Below, one piece after another: positions 25,689 through 34,803 of a stretch of DNA of 64,000 nt (positions are counted from its first letter, which is position 1; each line of letters opens with the position of its first letter). A program made the translations under genes and the position numbers. This DNA is from Pontibacter silvestris (GTDB lineage Bacteria > Bacteroidota > Bacteroidia > Cytophagales > Hymenobacteraceae), in assembly GCF_020907275.1 (NCBI RefSeq), contig NZ_JAJJWI010000002.1, forward strand, positions 1 to 64,000. Direction: 5' to 3'. The notes under the pieces are model-generated. The model ran no database searches. It was not told where the DNA came from and worked only from the letters and a program-made list of their open reading frames with translations.

Positions 25689-27578
25689 ATGAGTAATTCT
25701 CCAGATAATTTTGATTGGGACAAGTTTGAGTCTCAAGGTTTCGGCGCTGGTTACAGCAAATCTGAGAAAGCCGAAATGGAACAAATGTACGACGACACCC
25801 TGACTACTGTACAGGAGCAGGAGGTTGTTACTGGAACTGTTGTTGGTATCACTGATCGTGACGTGATTCTTAACATCGGTTTCAAATCTGATGGCTTGGT
25901 GCCAGTTTCAGAATTCAGAGACCTTCCTGATCTGAAACCAGGTGATCAGGTTGAAGTATTTATTGAAGACCAGGAAGATCCAAACGGTCAGCTTATCTTG
26001 TCTCGCAAGAAAGCTAAAATCGTTTCTGCCTGGGCTAAAATTTACGATGCGCTTGAGAACGACAACGTTCTGGAGGGTGTTGTTAAGAGAAGAACTAAAG
26101 GTGGTCTTATCATGGACCTGTATGGCGTTGAAGCCTTCTTGCCTGGCTCTCAAATTGACGTGAAGCCAATTCGTGACTTCGACGTATTTGTTGGTAAGAA
26201 AATGGAAGTGAAAGTTGTGAAAATCAATGCCGCTTTCGACAACGTAGTTGTTTCTCACAAAGTACTGATCGAGAAAGATCTGGAGCAGCAGCGTGCCGCT
26301 ATCCTGAACAACCTGGAAAAAGGTCAGGTATTGGAAGGCGTTATCAAGAACATGACAAACTTTGGTGTGTTCATCGACCTTGGTGGCGTAGATGGTCTGC
26401 TTCACATTACAGATATCTCTTGGGGACGTATTAACCACCCAGAAGAAGTATTGAACCTTGACCAGAAACTGAATGTGGTAGTTCTTGACTTCGACGAAGA
26501 CAAGAAACGTATCTCTCTTGGTATGAAGCAGCTTACGCCGCACCCTTGGGATGCACTTCCTGCTGAGGTTGAGGTTGGTTCAAGAGTACAAGGTAAAATC
26601 GTTAACGTGGCTGATTACGGCGCATTCCTGGAATTAATGCCAGGAGTTGAAGGTCTGATCCACGTTTCTGAAATGTCATGGTCTCAGCACCTGCGTAACC
26701 CACAAGACTTCATCAAACAAGGCGATGAGGTTGAGGCAGTTGTGTTGACTCTTGATAGAGAAGAGCGTAAAATGTCTCTTGGTATTAAGCAGCTTACTGA
26801 AGATCCTTGGACTAAAGAAGATGTGTTAACGAAGTATGCAGTAGGCACGAAGCACACTGGCGTAGTTCGAAACCTGACTAACTTCGGTCTGTTCTTAGAA
26901 TTGGAAGAAGGCGTAGACGGCCTTGTACACGTATCTGACTTGAGCTGGACTAAGAAAATTAAGCACCCATCTGAGTTCGTTAAAGTTGGTGATAACCTGG
27001 ATGTGATTGTTCTTGAGCTGGATGTTCCTAACAGAAGACTTGCTTTAGGTCATAAACAACTGGAAGAGAACCCTTGGGATACTTTTGAAACTGTGTTCAA
27101 CATTGGTTCTGTACACAAAGCTACTGTTCTTGAGAAATCTGACAGAGGTGCTGTACTGGAACTTCCTTATGGTATCGAAGGTTTTGCTTTCCCTAAAGGT
27201 TTAACTAAAGAAGACGGTTCTCAGGTTGAAGTTGGCGAAAGCATTGACTTCAAAGTAGCTGAATTCTCTAAAGAAGACCGCAAAATTATTCTTTCTCATA
27301 CTGCTACTCACACTGAGAGCGCAGATGCTGCAAGAGTAGCAAAAGCTACTAAGAAAGCGACACCTGCTGCTGGTGAGACAAAAGCTCCTAAAGCTCCTAA
27401 AGTTCAAAAAGAGGCTGACCGTTCAACTCTTGGTGACCTGGATGCTCTATCTGCGTTGAAAGAGCAAATGATGGAGAATGAAAAAGAAGCTGGTGTTAAA
27501 AAGTTAGAGGCTGCTGCTGCTAAAAAAGCAAAAGACTCTAACGACGACGATGCTTCTGAAGAAGAAAACAATGCTTAG
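25689..27578 (+). CDS. rpsA: 30S ribosomal protein S1
   Basis: About 629 residues from the ATG at 25689. An in-frame GTG at 25662 would add nine residues and overlap a leader hairpin, so I prefer the ATG. Six S1 RNA-binding repeats follow one another (about residues 40-530): the recurring pattern is G-x-V-x-x-x-x-x-(Y/F)-G-(A/V)-F-(L/I)-(D/E) then G-L-(I/V)-H-(V/I)-(S/T), for example NFGVFIDLGGVDGLLHITD. The C-terminus is a charged Ala/Lys/Glu tail. It brings mRNA to the 30S subunit; in this phylum, where Shine-Dalgarno sequences are rare, it is especially important. Codon choice is more biased than in neighbours, as expected for a highly expressed gene. Own promoter and terminator. Confidence 0.95.
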   Translation: MSNSPDNFDWDKFESQGFGAGYSKSEKAEMEQMYDDTLTTVQEQEVVTGTVVGITDRDVILNIGFKSDGLVPVSEFRDLPDLKPGDQVEVFIEDQEDPNGQLILSRKKAKIVSAWAKIYDALENDNVLEGVVKRRTKGGLIMDLYGVEAFLPGSQIDVKPIRDFDVFVGKKMEVKVVKINAAFDNVVVSHKVLIEKDLEQQRAAILNNLEKGQVLEGVIKNMTNFGVFIDLGGVDGLLHITDISWGRINHPEEVLNLDQKLNVVVLDFDEDKKRISLGMKQLTPHPWDALPAEVEVGSRVQGKIVNVADYGAFLELMPGVEGLIHVSEMSWSQHLRNPQDFIKQGDEVEAVVLTLDREERKMSLGIKQLTEDPWTKEDVLTKYAVGTKHTGVVRNLTNFGLFLELEEGVDGLVHVSDLSWTKKIKHPSEFVKVGDNLDVIVLELDVPNRRLALGHKQLEENPWDTFETVFNIGSVHKATVLEKSDRGAVLELPYGIEGFAFPKGLTKEDGSQVEVGESIDFKVAEFSKEDRKIILSHTATHTESADAARVAKATKKATPAAGETKAPKAPKVQKEADRSTLGDLDALSALKEQMMENEKEAGVKKLEAAAAKKAKDSNDDDASEEENNA

Positions 27579-27608
27579 TTAGCTTAAGCTTGTTATATAA
27601 TAGAAGAG

Positions 27609-27635
27609 GCCCTGGAGAAATCCAGGGCTTTTTTT
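27609..27635 (+). terminator. Intrinsic terminator of rpsA
   Basis: GCCCTGGA (27609-27616), tetraloop gaaa, TCCAGGGC (27621-27628), then seven T. It lies 30 bases after the rpsA stop: a textbook Rho-independent terminator. Confidence 0.9.
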
Positions 27636-27765
27636 GTACTTGCCAGCGTCGTGTTAGCTGTTACTTTACCTGTTTTATAATTTAAGTTATTACAAGCTTA
27701 AGCCTTCATAGTTTTTACATGTTTTATTAGAAACCATTAGAGCGGATCCGTAAATAACAAACATC

Positions 27766-28740
27766 ATGAAAGTTTTTGTTACTAAACCAATACCTGATAT
27801 AGGAATACATTTGATGCAGGATCAGGGAATTGATGTTACAATATGGGACCAGGATAGGCCACTAATGCAGCAGGAATTAATCGAGATCACAAAGCAACAT
27901 AGTGCCTTGCTCAGCGTCGGGCCGAATAGACTTGATGCAAATTTTCTGAAAGAATGCAGACACCTAAAGGTAATCGCTCTTTATTCTGTTGGATACGATC
28001 ATATAGATGTGGAAGCTGCTGTACAAAGCACTATTCCGGTTGCAAACACACCCAATGTACTAAGCGATGCTACTACTGATATTGCTTTTATATTGATGCT
28101 TGCCGTTTCCAGAAAAGCCTTTTACATGCACAAGCAGATTATAAACGGTGCGTGGAACTCTAACAGGTCTACAAAAGCTAATTTAGGCATTGAGCTTAAG
28201 AATAAAACGTTAGGAATTCTAGGGTTAGGTCGGATTGGCCAGGAGATGGCAAAGCGTTGTAAAGGGGCCTATAATATGAACATCCTTTATTGTAATCGTG
28301 CTGCTAACATGGTAGCTGAGGAAGAGCTGCAGGCAACAAAAGTAAGTTTTGCAGAACTTCTTCAGCGAAGTGACGTGCTTTCGGTGCATTGTTCATTAAC
28401 TGCCGAGACAAAAGGTGTTTTCGATTTAGCTGCTTTTAAAAAGATGAAACCCTCCGCAATATTTATAAATACTGCACGAGGTCAAATTCATCAGGAACAG
28501 GATTTGATAAAGGCATTGCAAGACGGAATTATTTGGGGAGCAGGCTTAGATGTGACCAACCCTGAACCAATGAAACCTGATAACCCATTGCTCTTTATGC
28601 CTAATGTAGCAGTTTTGCCGCATATAGGTTCGGCAACGGTAGAAGCCAGAAATGCAATGGCCAGGCTGGCTGCTGAAAATATTATCTGTGGCTTGAAAGG
28701 CGAAAGATTACCTAATATCGTTAATCCAGAAGTTTATTAA
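27766..28740 (+). CDS. D-2-hydroxyacid dehydrogenase (glyoxylate/hydroxypyruvate reductase type)
   Basis: A 324-residue NAD(P)-dependent enzyme. The Rossmann loop GLGRIGQEMAKR is at about residues 153-164. The catalytic residues are Arg in NTARGQIHQEQDL (about 238), Glu in TNPEPMKPDNPLL (about 267) and His in LPHIGSATVEAR (about 286). The overall arrangement and the N-terminal KVFVTKPIPDIG resemble GhrB-type glyoxylate/hydroxypyruvate reductases, but substrate specificity cannot be decided from motifs alone. Cytoplasmic, single gene, ATG start. Confidence 0.85.
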   Translation: MKVFVTKPIPDIGIHLMQDQGIDVTIWDQDRPLMQQELIEITKQHSALLSVGPNRLDANFLKECRHLKVIALYSVGYDHIDVEAAVQSTIPVANTPNVLSDATTDIAFILMLAVSRKAFYMHKQIINGAWNSNRSTKANLGIELKNKTLGILGLGRIGQEMAKRCKGAYNMNILYCNRAANMVAEEELQATKVSFAELLQRSDVLSVHCSLTAETKGVFDLAAFKKMKPSAIFINTARGQIHQEQDLIKALQDGIIWGAGLDVTNPEPMKPDNPLLFMPNVAVLPHIGSATVEARNAMARLAAENIICGLKGERLPNIVNPEVY

Positions 28741-29014
28741 ACGGATCGCTTAAATAGCGAATAAGTTAACGTGGCATGCTTAAAGCAACTCTTGAATATA
28801 AAAGTTTAATACTTTGAATACTGTCCTTAGCTATTTAAGATTGACTTAAGGCGGCTTCTGTTATTAATATAAATCCACTCTTTGCAAATTCTGATTATTG
28901 TTAATTCAATTAGTTTCCATGTAAAGCAAACTGCAAATTTTTTGTTACTTACCTTCTTTCCATAAAAATTTCAGAACTTTGCTTCTGAATAGTTTATCAT
29001 CATACATAATCAGA

Positions 29015-29815
29015 ATGGCAGCTAAAGGTTTAACAAAGATACTTCTTGTTTGTTTGTGTTTGTCTCTTTCTTTCCAGTCGATGGCCTGGGGTTTATTGGG
29101 GCATCGTATAGTAGGAGAAATTGCAGAAAGGAACTTAACTCCTAGGGCAAGAAAGCAAATCAGGCAAATATTAGGTACAGAGTCGATTGCAATAGCCAGT
29201 AATTGGGCTGACTTTATAAAGTCAGATCCGTCTTATGATTACCTGAACTCATGGCACTACATTAATTTTTCTGAGGGACTTTCTCAAGAGAACTTTCAAA
29301 CATATTTACAGCAGGATACAGTTACTGATGCCTACACCAAACTTAACTTTCTGATAAAAGAGTTAAAGAAAAAGGATCTGCCCCAGGATAAAAAACAACA
29401 GTATCTGCGGCTTGTAATACATATGGTTGGAGATATGCACCAACCAATGCATGCTAGTAGGGCCGAAGATTTAGGAGGTAACAGAATCAGCGTAATGTGG
29501 TTTAATGAACGCTCTAACTTACATAGAGTTTGGGACGAGCAATTGATAGAGCATCAACAGCTAAGTTACACAGAGTATGCAGATGCCCTTAATCATGTTG
29601 CTATATCGCAAAATAAAGCGTGGCAGAAGCAGCCGGTGAGTCAGTGGTTATTTGAGTCTTACCAGATAAGTGAAAAATTGTATAATGAGATAGATGAGTC
29701 AGGAGAGAAATTAAGCTATCGTTATAACTTCGATCATCTGGAGACGTTAAATGAGCAACTGCAGAAAGGTGGTGTTCGCCTGGCAGGGGTGCTGAATGAA
29801 ATATTTGGGAGCTAA
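29015..29815 (+). CDS. Secreted S1/P1 nuclease
   Basis: About 266 residues from the ATG at 29015; a TTG at 28979 would place 12 residues in front of the signal peptide. The signal peptide covers about residues 1-23 and should be cut before WGLLGHRIVGEIA, leaving the N-terminal Trp that binds zinc in S1/P1 nucleases. Other zinc ligands are His in GHRIV, Asp in NWADFIKSD, His in SWHYINF and the HMVGDMHQPMHA/EDLGGN block. It cleaves single-stranded DNA and RNA in the periplasm or outside, releasing nucleotides for phosphate or carbon supply. Single gene, upstream of tRNA-Cys. Confidence 0.92.
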   Translation: MAAKGLTKILLVCLCLSLSFQSMAWGLLGHRIVGEIAERNLTPRARKQIRQILGTESIAIASNWADFIKSDPSYDYLNSWHYINFSEGLSQENFQTYLQQDTVTDAYTKLNFLIKELKKKDLPQDKKQQYLRLVIHMVGDMHQPMHASRAEDLGGNRISVMWFNERSNLHRVWDEQLIEHQQLSYTEYADALNHVAISQNKAWQKQPVSQWLFESYQISEKLYNEIDESGEKLSYRYNFDHLETLNEQLQKGGVRLAGVLNEIFGS

Positions 29816-29926
29816 TTTTTCTGAGGAGGGAAGGTGTAACAGGCTGTTAGTGTGAGTCGTGCCTTTCCGATTAGATATCTTCCAACGCAGAAGGCAGATG
29901 TTTCTTTCAAAAAAAGGTGAGTATAG

Positions 29927-29957
29927 TTTGACTAATATCTTTTCCTGTGTATATTTG
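29927..29957 (+). promoter_or_regulatory. Bacteroidota-type promoter of tRNA-Cys
   Basis: TTTG (29927-29930), 19-base spacer, TATATTTG (29950-29957): an exact match to the TTTG-N19-TAnnTTTG consensus. Transcription should start about six bases before the tRNA at 29971. Confidence 0.8.
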
Positions 29958-29970
29958 CACTCCCAATCAC

Positions 29971-30041
29971 GGTAACGTGGCCGAGTGGCTAGGCTCAGCT
30001 CTGCAAAAGCTGCTACAGCGGTTCGAATCCGCTCGTTACCT
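29971..30041 (+). tRNA. tRNA-Cys (anticodon GCA)
   Basis: A complete cloverleaf. The acceptor arm is GGTAACG/CGTTACC with discriminator T. The D-arm is GCCGAGTGGCTAGGC and the anticodon stem CAGCT/AGCTG with loop CTGCAAA, giving anticodon GCA. The T-arm is AGCGG-TTCGAAT-CCGCT. The U discriminator is typical of tRNA-Cys. CCA is not encoded and must be added by the CCA-adding enzyme. It has its own promoter and terminator. Confidence 0.95.
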
Positions 30042-30048
30042 CTGGCTT

Positions 30049-30086
30049 AAAAAGCTCATTAGAATTTATTTCTGATGAGCTTTTTT
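30049..30086 (+). terminator. Intrinsic terminator of tRNA-Cys
   Basis: AAAAAGCTCAT (30049-30059) pairs with ATGAGCTTTTT (30075-30085), followed by a further T. It starts seven bases after the tRNA. Confidence 0.8.
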
Positions 30087-30444
30087 GTTTTTAGCTTACA
30101 AGGGTTGCAGTACCTCTTTTATGCTGTTTTAGCGCCGATTTCAGTATGCTTTCGTACGCAATAAACCTTACCTTATTTTGTTAACATCCCTAATCTTTTA
30201 CAGCAGATTTCCGTAATCTAGGTAACCTGAAAAGCACAACTTAACCTATCTTTTTAGCACAGCTAGTTTTAAATAATCAATTACAGAAAAAGCAAAGAAT
30301 AACATCTTCATACTAAAAGGAATAACAGCAAAGATTAGTAGGAAAACAATGGAGCTATGCTCAGTGTTTGGTAAATACAGACCCTTAGATGAAAGCTCTT
30401 GTAAGATGAAGAAAACAAACAAAGCTTACGCAGTATAGTAACCC
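30087..30444. other. Intergenic gap upstream of cphA
   Basis: 358 bases of A+T-rich sequence. No open frame with family similarity, no remains of a cyanophycinase gene and no clear promoter pair were found. Confidence 0.5.
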
Positions 30445-33072
30445 ATGAAGATCATAGATTTGCGTGTTATGCGCGGGCCTAATTATTGGTCAGTGCAACA
30501 CCCCAAGCTTATAGTAATTAAGCTGGCGCTGGAAGATTTAAAAGATACCCTTACAAGTGAAATACTACAATTCTTTAACAGACTGCAAAAGAGTCTGCCT
30601 GGTCTGAAGAGCCATCGGTTTGGAGAAGGTGAGGAGGGAAGCTTTCTAAAAGAAGTGAAAGCAGGTACTTGTTTCGGTAATGTTGTGCAACATGTGGCAC
30701 TGGAGCTACAGACAATAGCCGGTATGGGCTGCAACTATGGGCATAGCTACCCAGCCTACGAAGAGGGCAATGTTGTTGTGGTTTTTAGTTATCAGGAGGA
30801 GCGTGCAGGTGAATATGCCGCTTATGCTGCCTTGAAAGTAGTAGAGGCTCTGGTAAAAGGTATGAAGTATAAGCTACAGGATGATATAAACCGGCTGCAC
30901 CAGATCAGAGAAGATGAGTTTTTTGGACCAAGCACCTATTCTATAGTATCAGAGGCGGTGAGTCGTGGTATTCCTTATATCCGTCTGAACAGTCACTCAC
31001 TTATACAGCTTGGATATGGCGTAAACCAGAAGCGCATTCAAGCTACCATGACCAGCAGCACCGCTTGCTTTTCCGTTGAGATTGCTGGTGATAAAAATGC
31101 GACTAAAAATCTGCTTAATGAAGCTGGCGTGCCTGTGCCTAAAGGCACGACTGTCTATACACACGATGAACTAAAGAAAGCGGTTAACTGGCTGGGTTTT
31201 CCTTTGGTGATTAAACCACTGGATGGAAACCATGGGAAAGGAGCCACTATCAACATCAAGAATCTGAAAGAAGCACAAAGAGGCTTTGCTGAGGCAAAGC
31301 GATTTTCTGCAGGAGTAATTGTAGAACAATTTATAGAAGGCTCTGATTTCAGGCTGCTTGTCATAAATGGTAAGTTTGTAGCGGCTGCCAAACGCACCCC
31401 AGCGATGGTAGTAGGTGATGGGATATCAACGATAAAAAAACTTATTGATATTCAGAATAGAGACCCCAGGCGAGGGATAGGACATGAGAAAGTGCTCACC
31501 AGGATTAACATTGATAAGCAAACACGTAGTATTCTGAAAGGGAAAGGTCTTACTTCCCATTCTGTACTTCCGAAAGGGGAGGTGCTTTACCTGAAAAGCA
31601 CTGCGAACATAAGTACAGGAGGAACGGCAACAGACGTTACCGATCTTGTGGACCCGTATAATATATTAATGGCTGAACGCATAGGAGGGCTTATCGGCTT
31701 GGATATTTGCGGCATTGACATTATGACAACAGATATTGCCATACCTCTTAATGAGACAAGAGGGGCCGTATTGGAAGTTAATGCAGCACCAGGTTTCAGA
31801 ATGCATATTGCACCAACCTACGGGTTACCCCGTAATGTGGCAGAACCTGTTATAGACATGCTTTTCCCGCACGGTAAACCTGCCCGTATTCCGATTATAG
31901 CAGTAACTGGTACCAATGGTAAAACCACAACGACACGCCTGATAGCACACATGGTAAAGGCAAAAGGATTTCAGGTTGGTTATACGACAACAGATGGTAT
32001 TTACGTGCAGGACAAAATGCTGGAGAAAGGCGATACAACAGGTTCATATAGTACAGAATTTGTCTTAAAAGACCCAACTGTGAACTTTGCTGTGCTGGAA
32101 TGTGCCCGTGGAGGTATTCTACGCTCTGGCCTTGGTTTCCAGACATGCGACATAGGCATAGTTACCAATGTAAGCTCTGATCACTTGGGCTTGCGTGATA
32201 TCCATACGCTGGAGGATTTGGCGAAAGTAAAAGCAGTTATTCCTAAAAGTGTTTGCAAAGAAGGGTATGCAGTGCTTAATGCCGATGATGAACTTGTGTT
32301 TGCAATGGCAGAAGAGGTAGACTGTAAGGTGGCTTTCTTTAGTATGGATGAGAACAACCCCCGGATACTCAGCCATATTGCTAAAGGTGGTTTGGCAGCT
32401 GTATATGAAAATGGATACATTTCCATTTTTAAGAATAGTTATAAAATAAGAGTGGACAGAGTGGCAGACGTGCCTCTTGCTTTTGGAGGCAAAGCCAAGT
32501 TTAACATCGAAAACATACTGGCTGCTACTTTGGCGGGTTATATTGCACGCTTTGATATTGGAGATATCAAAACGGCCCTTAGAACTTTTGTGCCATCTAC
32601 TACTAAAACGCCTGGCCGTATGAATCTGTTTAAGTTTCCTAACTTTGATGTGCTTATAGACTATGCACACAATGTAGGAGGCTTGAAAGCTGTTGGTGGA
32701 TTTATGGAAGGGCTGGAGGTATCCAGGAAAATAGGTATAATAGCAGGAGTAGGAGACAGAAGGCCGGAAGACTTCTATGAGTTAGGAAAAGTTGCCGGTG
32801 AAATTTTTGATGAAGTTATCATACGTTTGGATACTGACTTAAGAGGTAAAACGGCTGAAGAAATAACAACTCCTCTTATACAAGGTATTGAAGATATGGC
32901 ACCGGATAAGGCCATAAAAGTTATACCAGAAGAAATGAGAGCGATTGCTTATGCCCTTGAGCACGCAGATACAGGTTGTTTTGTAGCTATTTTCACGGAG
33001 GATATTTCAGAGTCTGTAAAAATGGTAGAAAACTTTAAAGTTATTCAGGACAGGAGAGTACTTGTTGATTAA
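30445..33072 (+). CDS. cphA: Cyanophycin synthetase
   Basis: An 875-residue enzyme that polymerises Asp and Arg (multi-L-arginyl-poly-L-aspartate) with ATP. The N-terminal domain (about 1-160) is specific to CphA. An ATP-grasp domain (about 215-470) contains PLDGNHGKGATINI and NETRGAVLEVNAAPG with the metal ligands. A Mur-ligase-like domain (about 485-720) has the P-loop GTNGKTTTTRLIAHM (about 489-503) and LECARGGILRSG. The C-terminal domain has DYAHNVGGLKAV. The length equals cyanobacterial CphA (about 870-900). No cyanophycinase gene (cphB) or isoaspartyl dipeptidase is adjacent. Single gene, ATG start, with a strong terminator. Confidence 0.93.
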   Translation: MKIIDLRVMRGPNYWSVQHPKLIVIKLALEDLKDTLTSEILQFFNRLQKSLPGLKSHRFGEGEEGSFLKEVKAGTCFGNVVQHVALELQTIAGMGCNYGHSYPAYEEGNVVVVFSYQEERAGEYAAYAALKVVEALVKGMKYKLQDDINRLHQIREDEFFGPSTYSIVSEAVSRGIPYIRLNSHSLIQLGYGVNQKRIQATMTSSTACFSVEIAGDKNATKNLLNEAGVPVPKGTTVYTHDELKKAVNWLGFPLVIKPLDGNHGKGATINIKNLKEAQRGFAEAKRFSAGVIVEQFIEGSDFRLLVINGKFVAAAKRTPAMVVGDGISTIKKLIDIQNRDPRRGIGHEKVLTRINIDKQTRSILKGKGLTSHSVLPKGEVLYLKSTANISTGGTATDVTDLVDPYNILMAERIGGLIGLDICGIDIMTTDIAIPLNETRGAVLEVNAAPGFRMHIAPTYGLPRNVAEPVIDMLFPHGKPARIPIIAVTGTNGKTTTTRLIAHMVKAKGFQVGYTTTDGIYVQDKMLEKGDTTGSYSTEFVLKDPTVNFAVLECARGGILRSGLGFQTCDIGIVTNVSSDHLGLRDIHTLEDLAKVKAVIPKSVCKEGYAVLNADDELVFAMAEEVDCKVAFFSMDENNPRILSHIAKGGLAAVYENGYISIFKNSYKIRVDRVADVPLAFGGKAKFNIENILAATLAGYIARFDIGDIKTALRTFVPSTTKTPGRMNLFKFPNFDVLIDYAHNVGGLKAVGGFMEGLEVSRKIGIIAGVGDRRPEDFYELGKVAGEIFDEVIIRLDTDLRGKTAEEITTPLIQGIEDMAPDKAIKVIPEEMRAIAYALEHADTGCFVAIFTEDISESVKMVENFKVIQDRRVLVD

Positions 33073-33115
33073 AGTTAAACGTTCTGTTAAAGCTATTACA
33101 TGTGAATGATGAACT

Positions 33116-33144
33116 AAAGCCCCTCCATTGGCAGGGGCTTTTTT
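33116..33144 (+). terminator. Intrinsic terminator of cphA
   Basis: AAAGCCCCT (33116-33124), 8-base loop, AGGGGCTTT (33133-33141), then TTT. It lies 44 bases behind the cphA stop. Confidence 0.85.
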
Positions 33145-33253
33145 ATGTTCTATGGTTGGTTTGTTAATACTTCCCTGAAATATCTTGATCGCTGGCATAC
33201 GTTAGGCTCGCCAGGCGTAGGTGGAGCAGCAATAAGCATAAAGTATGAAGCAT

Positions 33254-33282
33254 AAAAAAGCCCCTGCAGTAACTGCAGAGGC
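33254..33282 (-). terminator. Intrinsic terminator of the coiled-coil protein gene
   Basis: On the minus strand GCCTCTGCAG pairs with CTGCAGGGGC (one G-U pair) around a 3-base loop and is followed by TTTTTTA. It lies about 22 bases after the stop at 33305. A smaller hairpin (AGACTTT/AAAGTCT) precedes it at 33284-33302. Confidence 0.8.
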
Positions 33283-33304
33283 TAGACTTTGGCTAAAAGT
33301 CTTA

Positions 33305-34246
33305 TTATTTAAGAACAAAACTTGTTTTACCGATCATAAATCCATCAGCATATAGTTCTACAGTATGCTCTCCTTTTTTGTATTCAGCATTTTTATCGTA
33401 AGAAAAGCTTAACTGTTGTTGTGTGTTATCAAAAACGAAGTCACGCTTAGCAGTATAGAAAATATCTTCACCATCGACCTGGAAAGCACCAGAACCAGTA
33501 GATAAATTATAGAGAGCAGCTCCATCTGGCTCTATTAAGCGCATGTAAACTGTTTTAGGCTCTTTCGTCGCCACATCGTTCTTAGCTAATTTAAAAGCCA
33601 CGCGAATCTTATCTACACGTTTAGCCTTAAACTCATTGTCTTTGTCGTCTTTCTCCTTACCACGTTGGTTAACAATATTTACGCTTAGGTTCTGAGCTTC
33701 TAACCTGGATGCTACACGTACTTTATCCGAAAGGCTTCTGTTTGCGGTTTTAAAAGTCGTAAGGCTGTCGCTAAGTTGTGTCTGCGTATTTTTAAGGGTA
33801 GTGTTTTCTGTGTACAACACTTCATTGTCTTCCTTCAGACGGGCAATCTCAGCATCCTTTTCTTTCAGTTGTTTCTCGAAAGCAGAAGCTCTGTCACGAA
33901 AACGGCGCTGGTCTGCTAAGCTATAGCTTCTCTTACGGAAGCCTCTTAACTCATTCAGGTCAGAAGTGATAGCAGCAATCTGTGATTCCAGTGAATCGTT
34001 TTCCAGGCCCATAGACTGTAGCTCCTGGCTCTGGCGCTCAAAATCAGCTTTTAGTGCCTCATAGACTTTAATCTGGTTTTCTAGCTCACTATTCTTTACT
34101 CGAATAATTTCGGCTTGCTCCTCTGTTTTCTCTTTCTTCTGATAATTCATGTAGATCAGAATGCCGTTGATGCTTAACAGGACTACTAAAAGGCCTATTA
34201 TGAATAGCTTACGGTTACTTCTCTTCTCAGGAGTGTTAGTTGGCAT
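33305..34246 (-). CDS. Membrane-anchored coiled-coil protein
   Basis: A 313-residue protein that I cannot name. Residues 1-12 are basic, residues about 13-32 (KLFIIGLLVVLLSINGILIY) form one membrane helix, and about 33-175 are a long coiled coil rich in E, K, Q and L with heptad spacing. About 180-313 are a compact beta-rich domain. Type II topology puts the C-terminal domain in the periplasm. Similar proteins with an N-terminal helix and coiled coil occur in many Bacteroidota and are often mis-annotated as chromosome segregation proteins; no SMC motif is present. ATG start; a candidate -7 element lies about 85 bases upstream. Confidence 0.7.
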   Translation of the reverse strand: MPTNTPEKRSNRKLFIIGLLVVLLSINGILIYMNYQKKEKTEEQAEIIRVKNSELENQIKVYEALKADFERQSQELQSMGLENDSLESQIAAITSDLNELRGFRKRSYSLADQRRFRDRASAFEKQLKEKDAEIARLKEDNEVLYTENTTLKNTQTQLSDSLTTFKTANRSLSDKVRVASRLEAQNLSVNIVNQRGKEKDDKDNEFKAKRVDKIRVAFKLAKNDVATKEPKTVYMRLIEPDGAALYNLSTGSGAFQVDGEDIFYTAKRDFVFDNTQQQLSFSYDKNAEYKKGEHTVELYADGFMIGKTSFVLK

Positions 34247-34330
34247 AGATTAAGTGTTTAGTTGTTGTTTGTGTTACTATTGTGTTTATACTATATTAAA
34301 TATATAAGCAAACACCCATTACGTAAGTTT

Positions 34331-34338
34331 CAAATATA
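34331..34338 (-). promoter_or_regulatory. Candidate -7 element (TATATTTG) of the coiled-coil protein gene
   Basis: The minus strand reads TATATTTG, an exact TAnnTTTG match, 84 bases upstream of the start at 34246. No TTG is found at the right distance upstream. Confidence 0.35.
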
Positions 34339-34760
34339 AGATTTTGATTTTTAATATTAGTTAATGAATAATTTTTTTAGTGAAGCCTGCTGGCAAGCAT
34401 GTTACCAGACAAACCAGACAAGTTTAAATGTTGGTGCTATAACGACCATTCATCAAAGTTTATTTTGATCAGTTGCAGAACAAAAAGAAACACTTACTAA
34501 TTCCTGATTGTGAAAAAGCTTGTAAAGCGTTTTTTTGATTTGTAATGGTTTTAGGAGATATTCTAGCTAATACATTCAGGAGCGAATGCAGTTCATATAT
34601 TCTCTAAAAGAAATAAGCGCAACAGGTGTGGAATATGTACCTTTGCGCAAGATCTATTATTTGTTTATTTGTTGCTCCTTTGTTTAGATGATAACTTATT
34701 TCATTTTAAAGTAGAGAAAGTTCTCTAATAGAAATGTAGCTTAGTAAGTTTCATTGCTTT
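34339..34760. other. Intergenic gap upstream of kdsA
   Basis: About 420 bases between the candidate promoters of the divergent neighbours. The only item noted is TACCTTTG at 34638-34645, a second possible plus-strand -7 element without a clear -33 partner. No gene was recognised. Confidence 0.45.
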
Positions 34761-34785
34761 TACTGGAGCCTATGTTATTTTGTAC
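34757..34785 (+). promoter_or_regulatory. Candidate promoter of kdsA
   Basis: TTG, 19 bases, then TATTTTGT: the spacing is right and the -7 box differs from TAnnTTTG by one position. Transcription would start near 34790, just before the ATG at 34804, which excludes the upstream in-frame TTG at 34780 as a start codon. Confidence 0.4.
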
Positions 34786-34803
34786 TTAAAAGTCAAACGA
34801 ATT

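Noticed and set aside
25908-26543. 211-codon minus-strand frame over rpsA
   Set aside because: Shadow caused by the biased codon use of rpsA.
32119-32670. 183-codon minus-strand frame over cphA
   Set aside because: Antisense shadow of the Mur-ligase domain without any motif.
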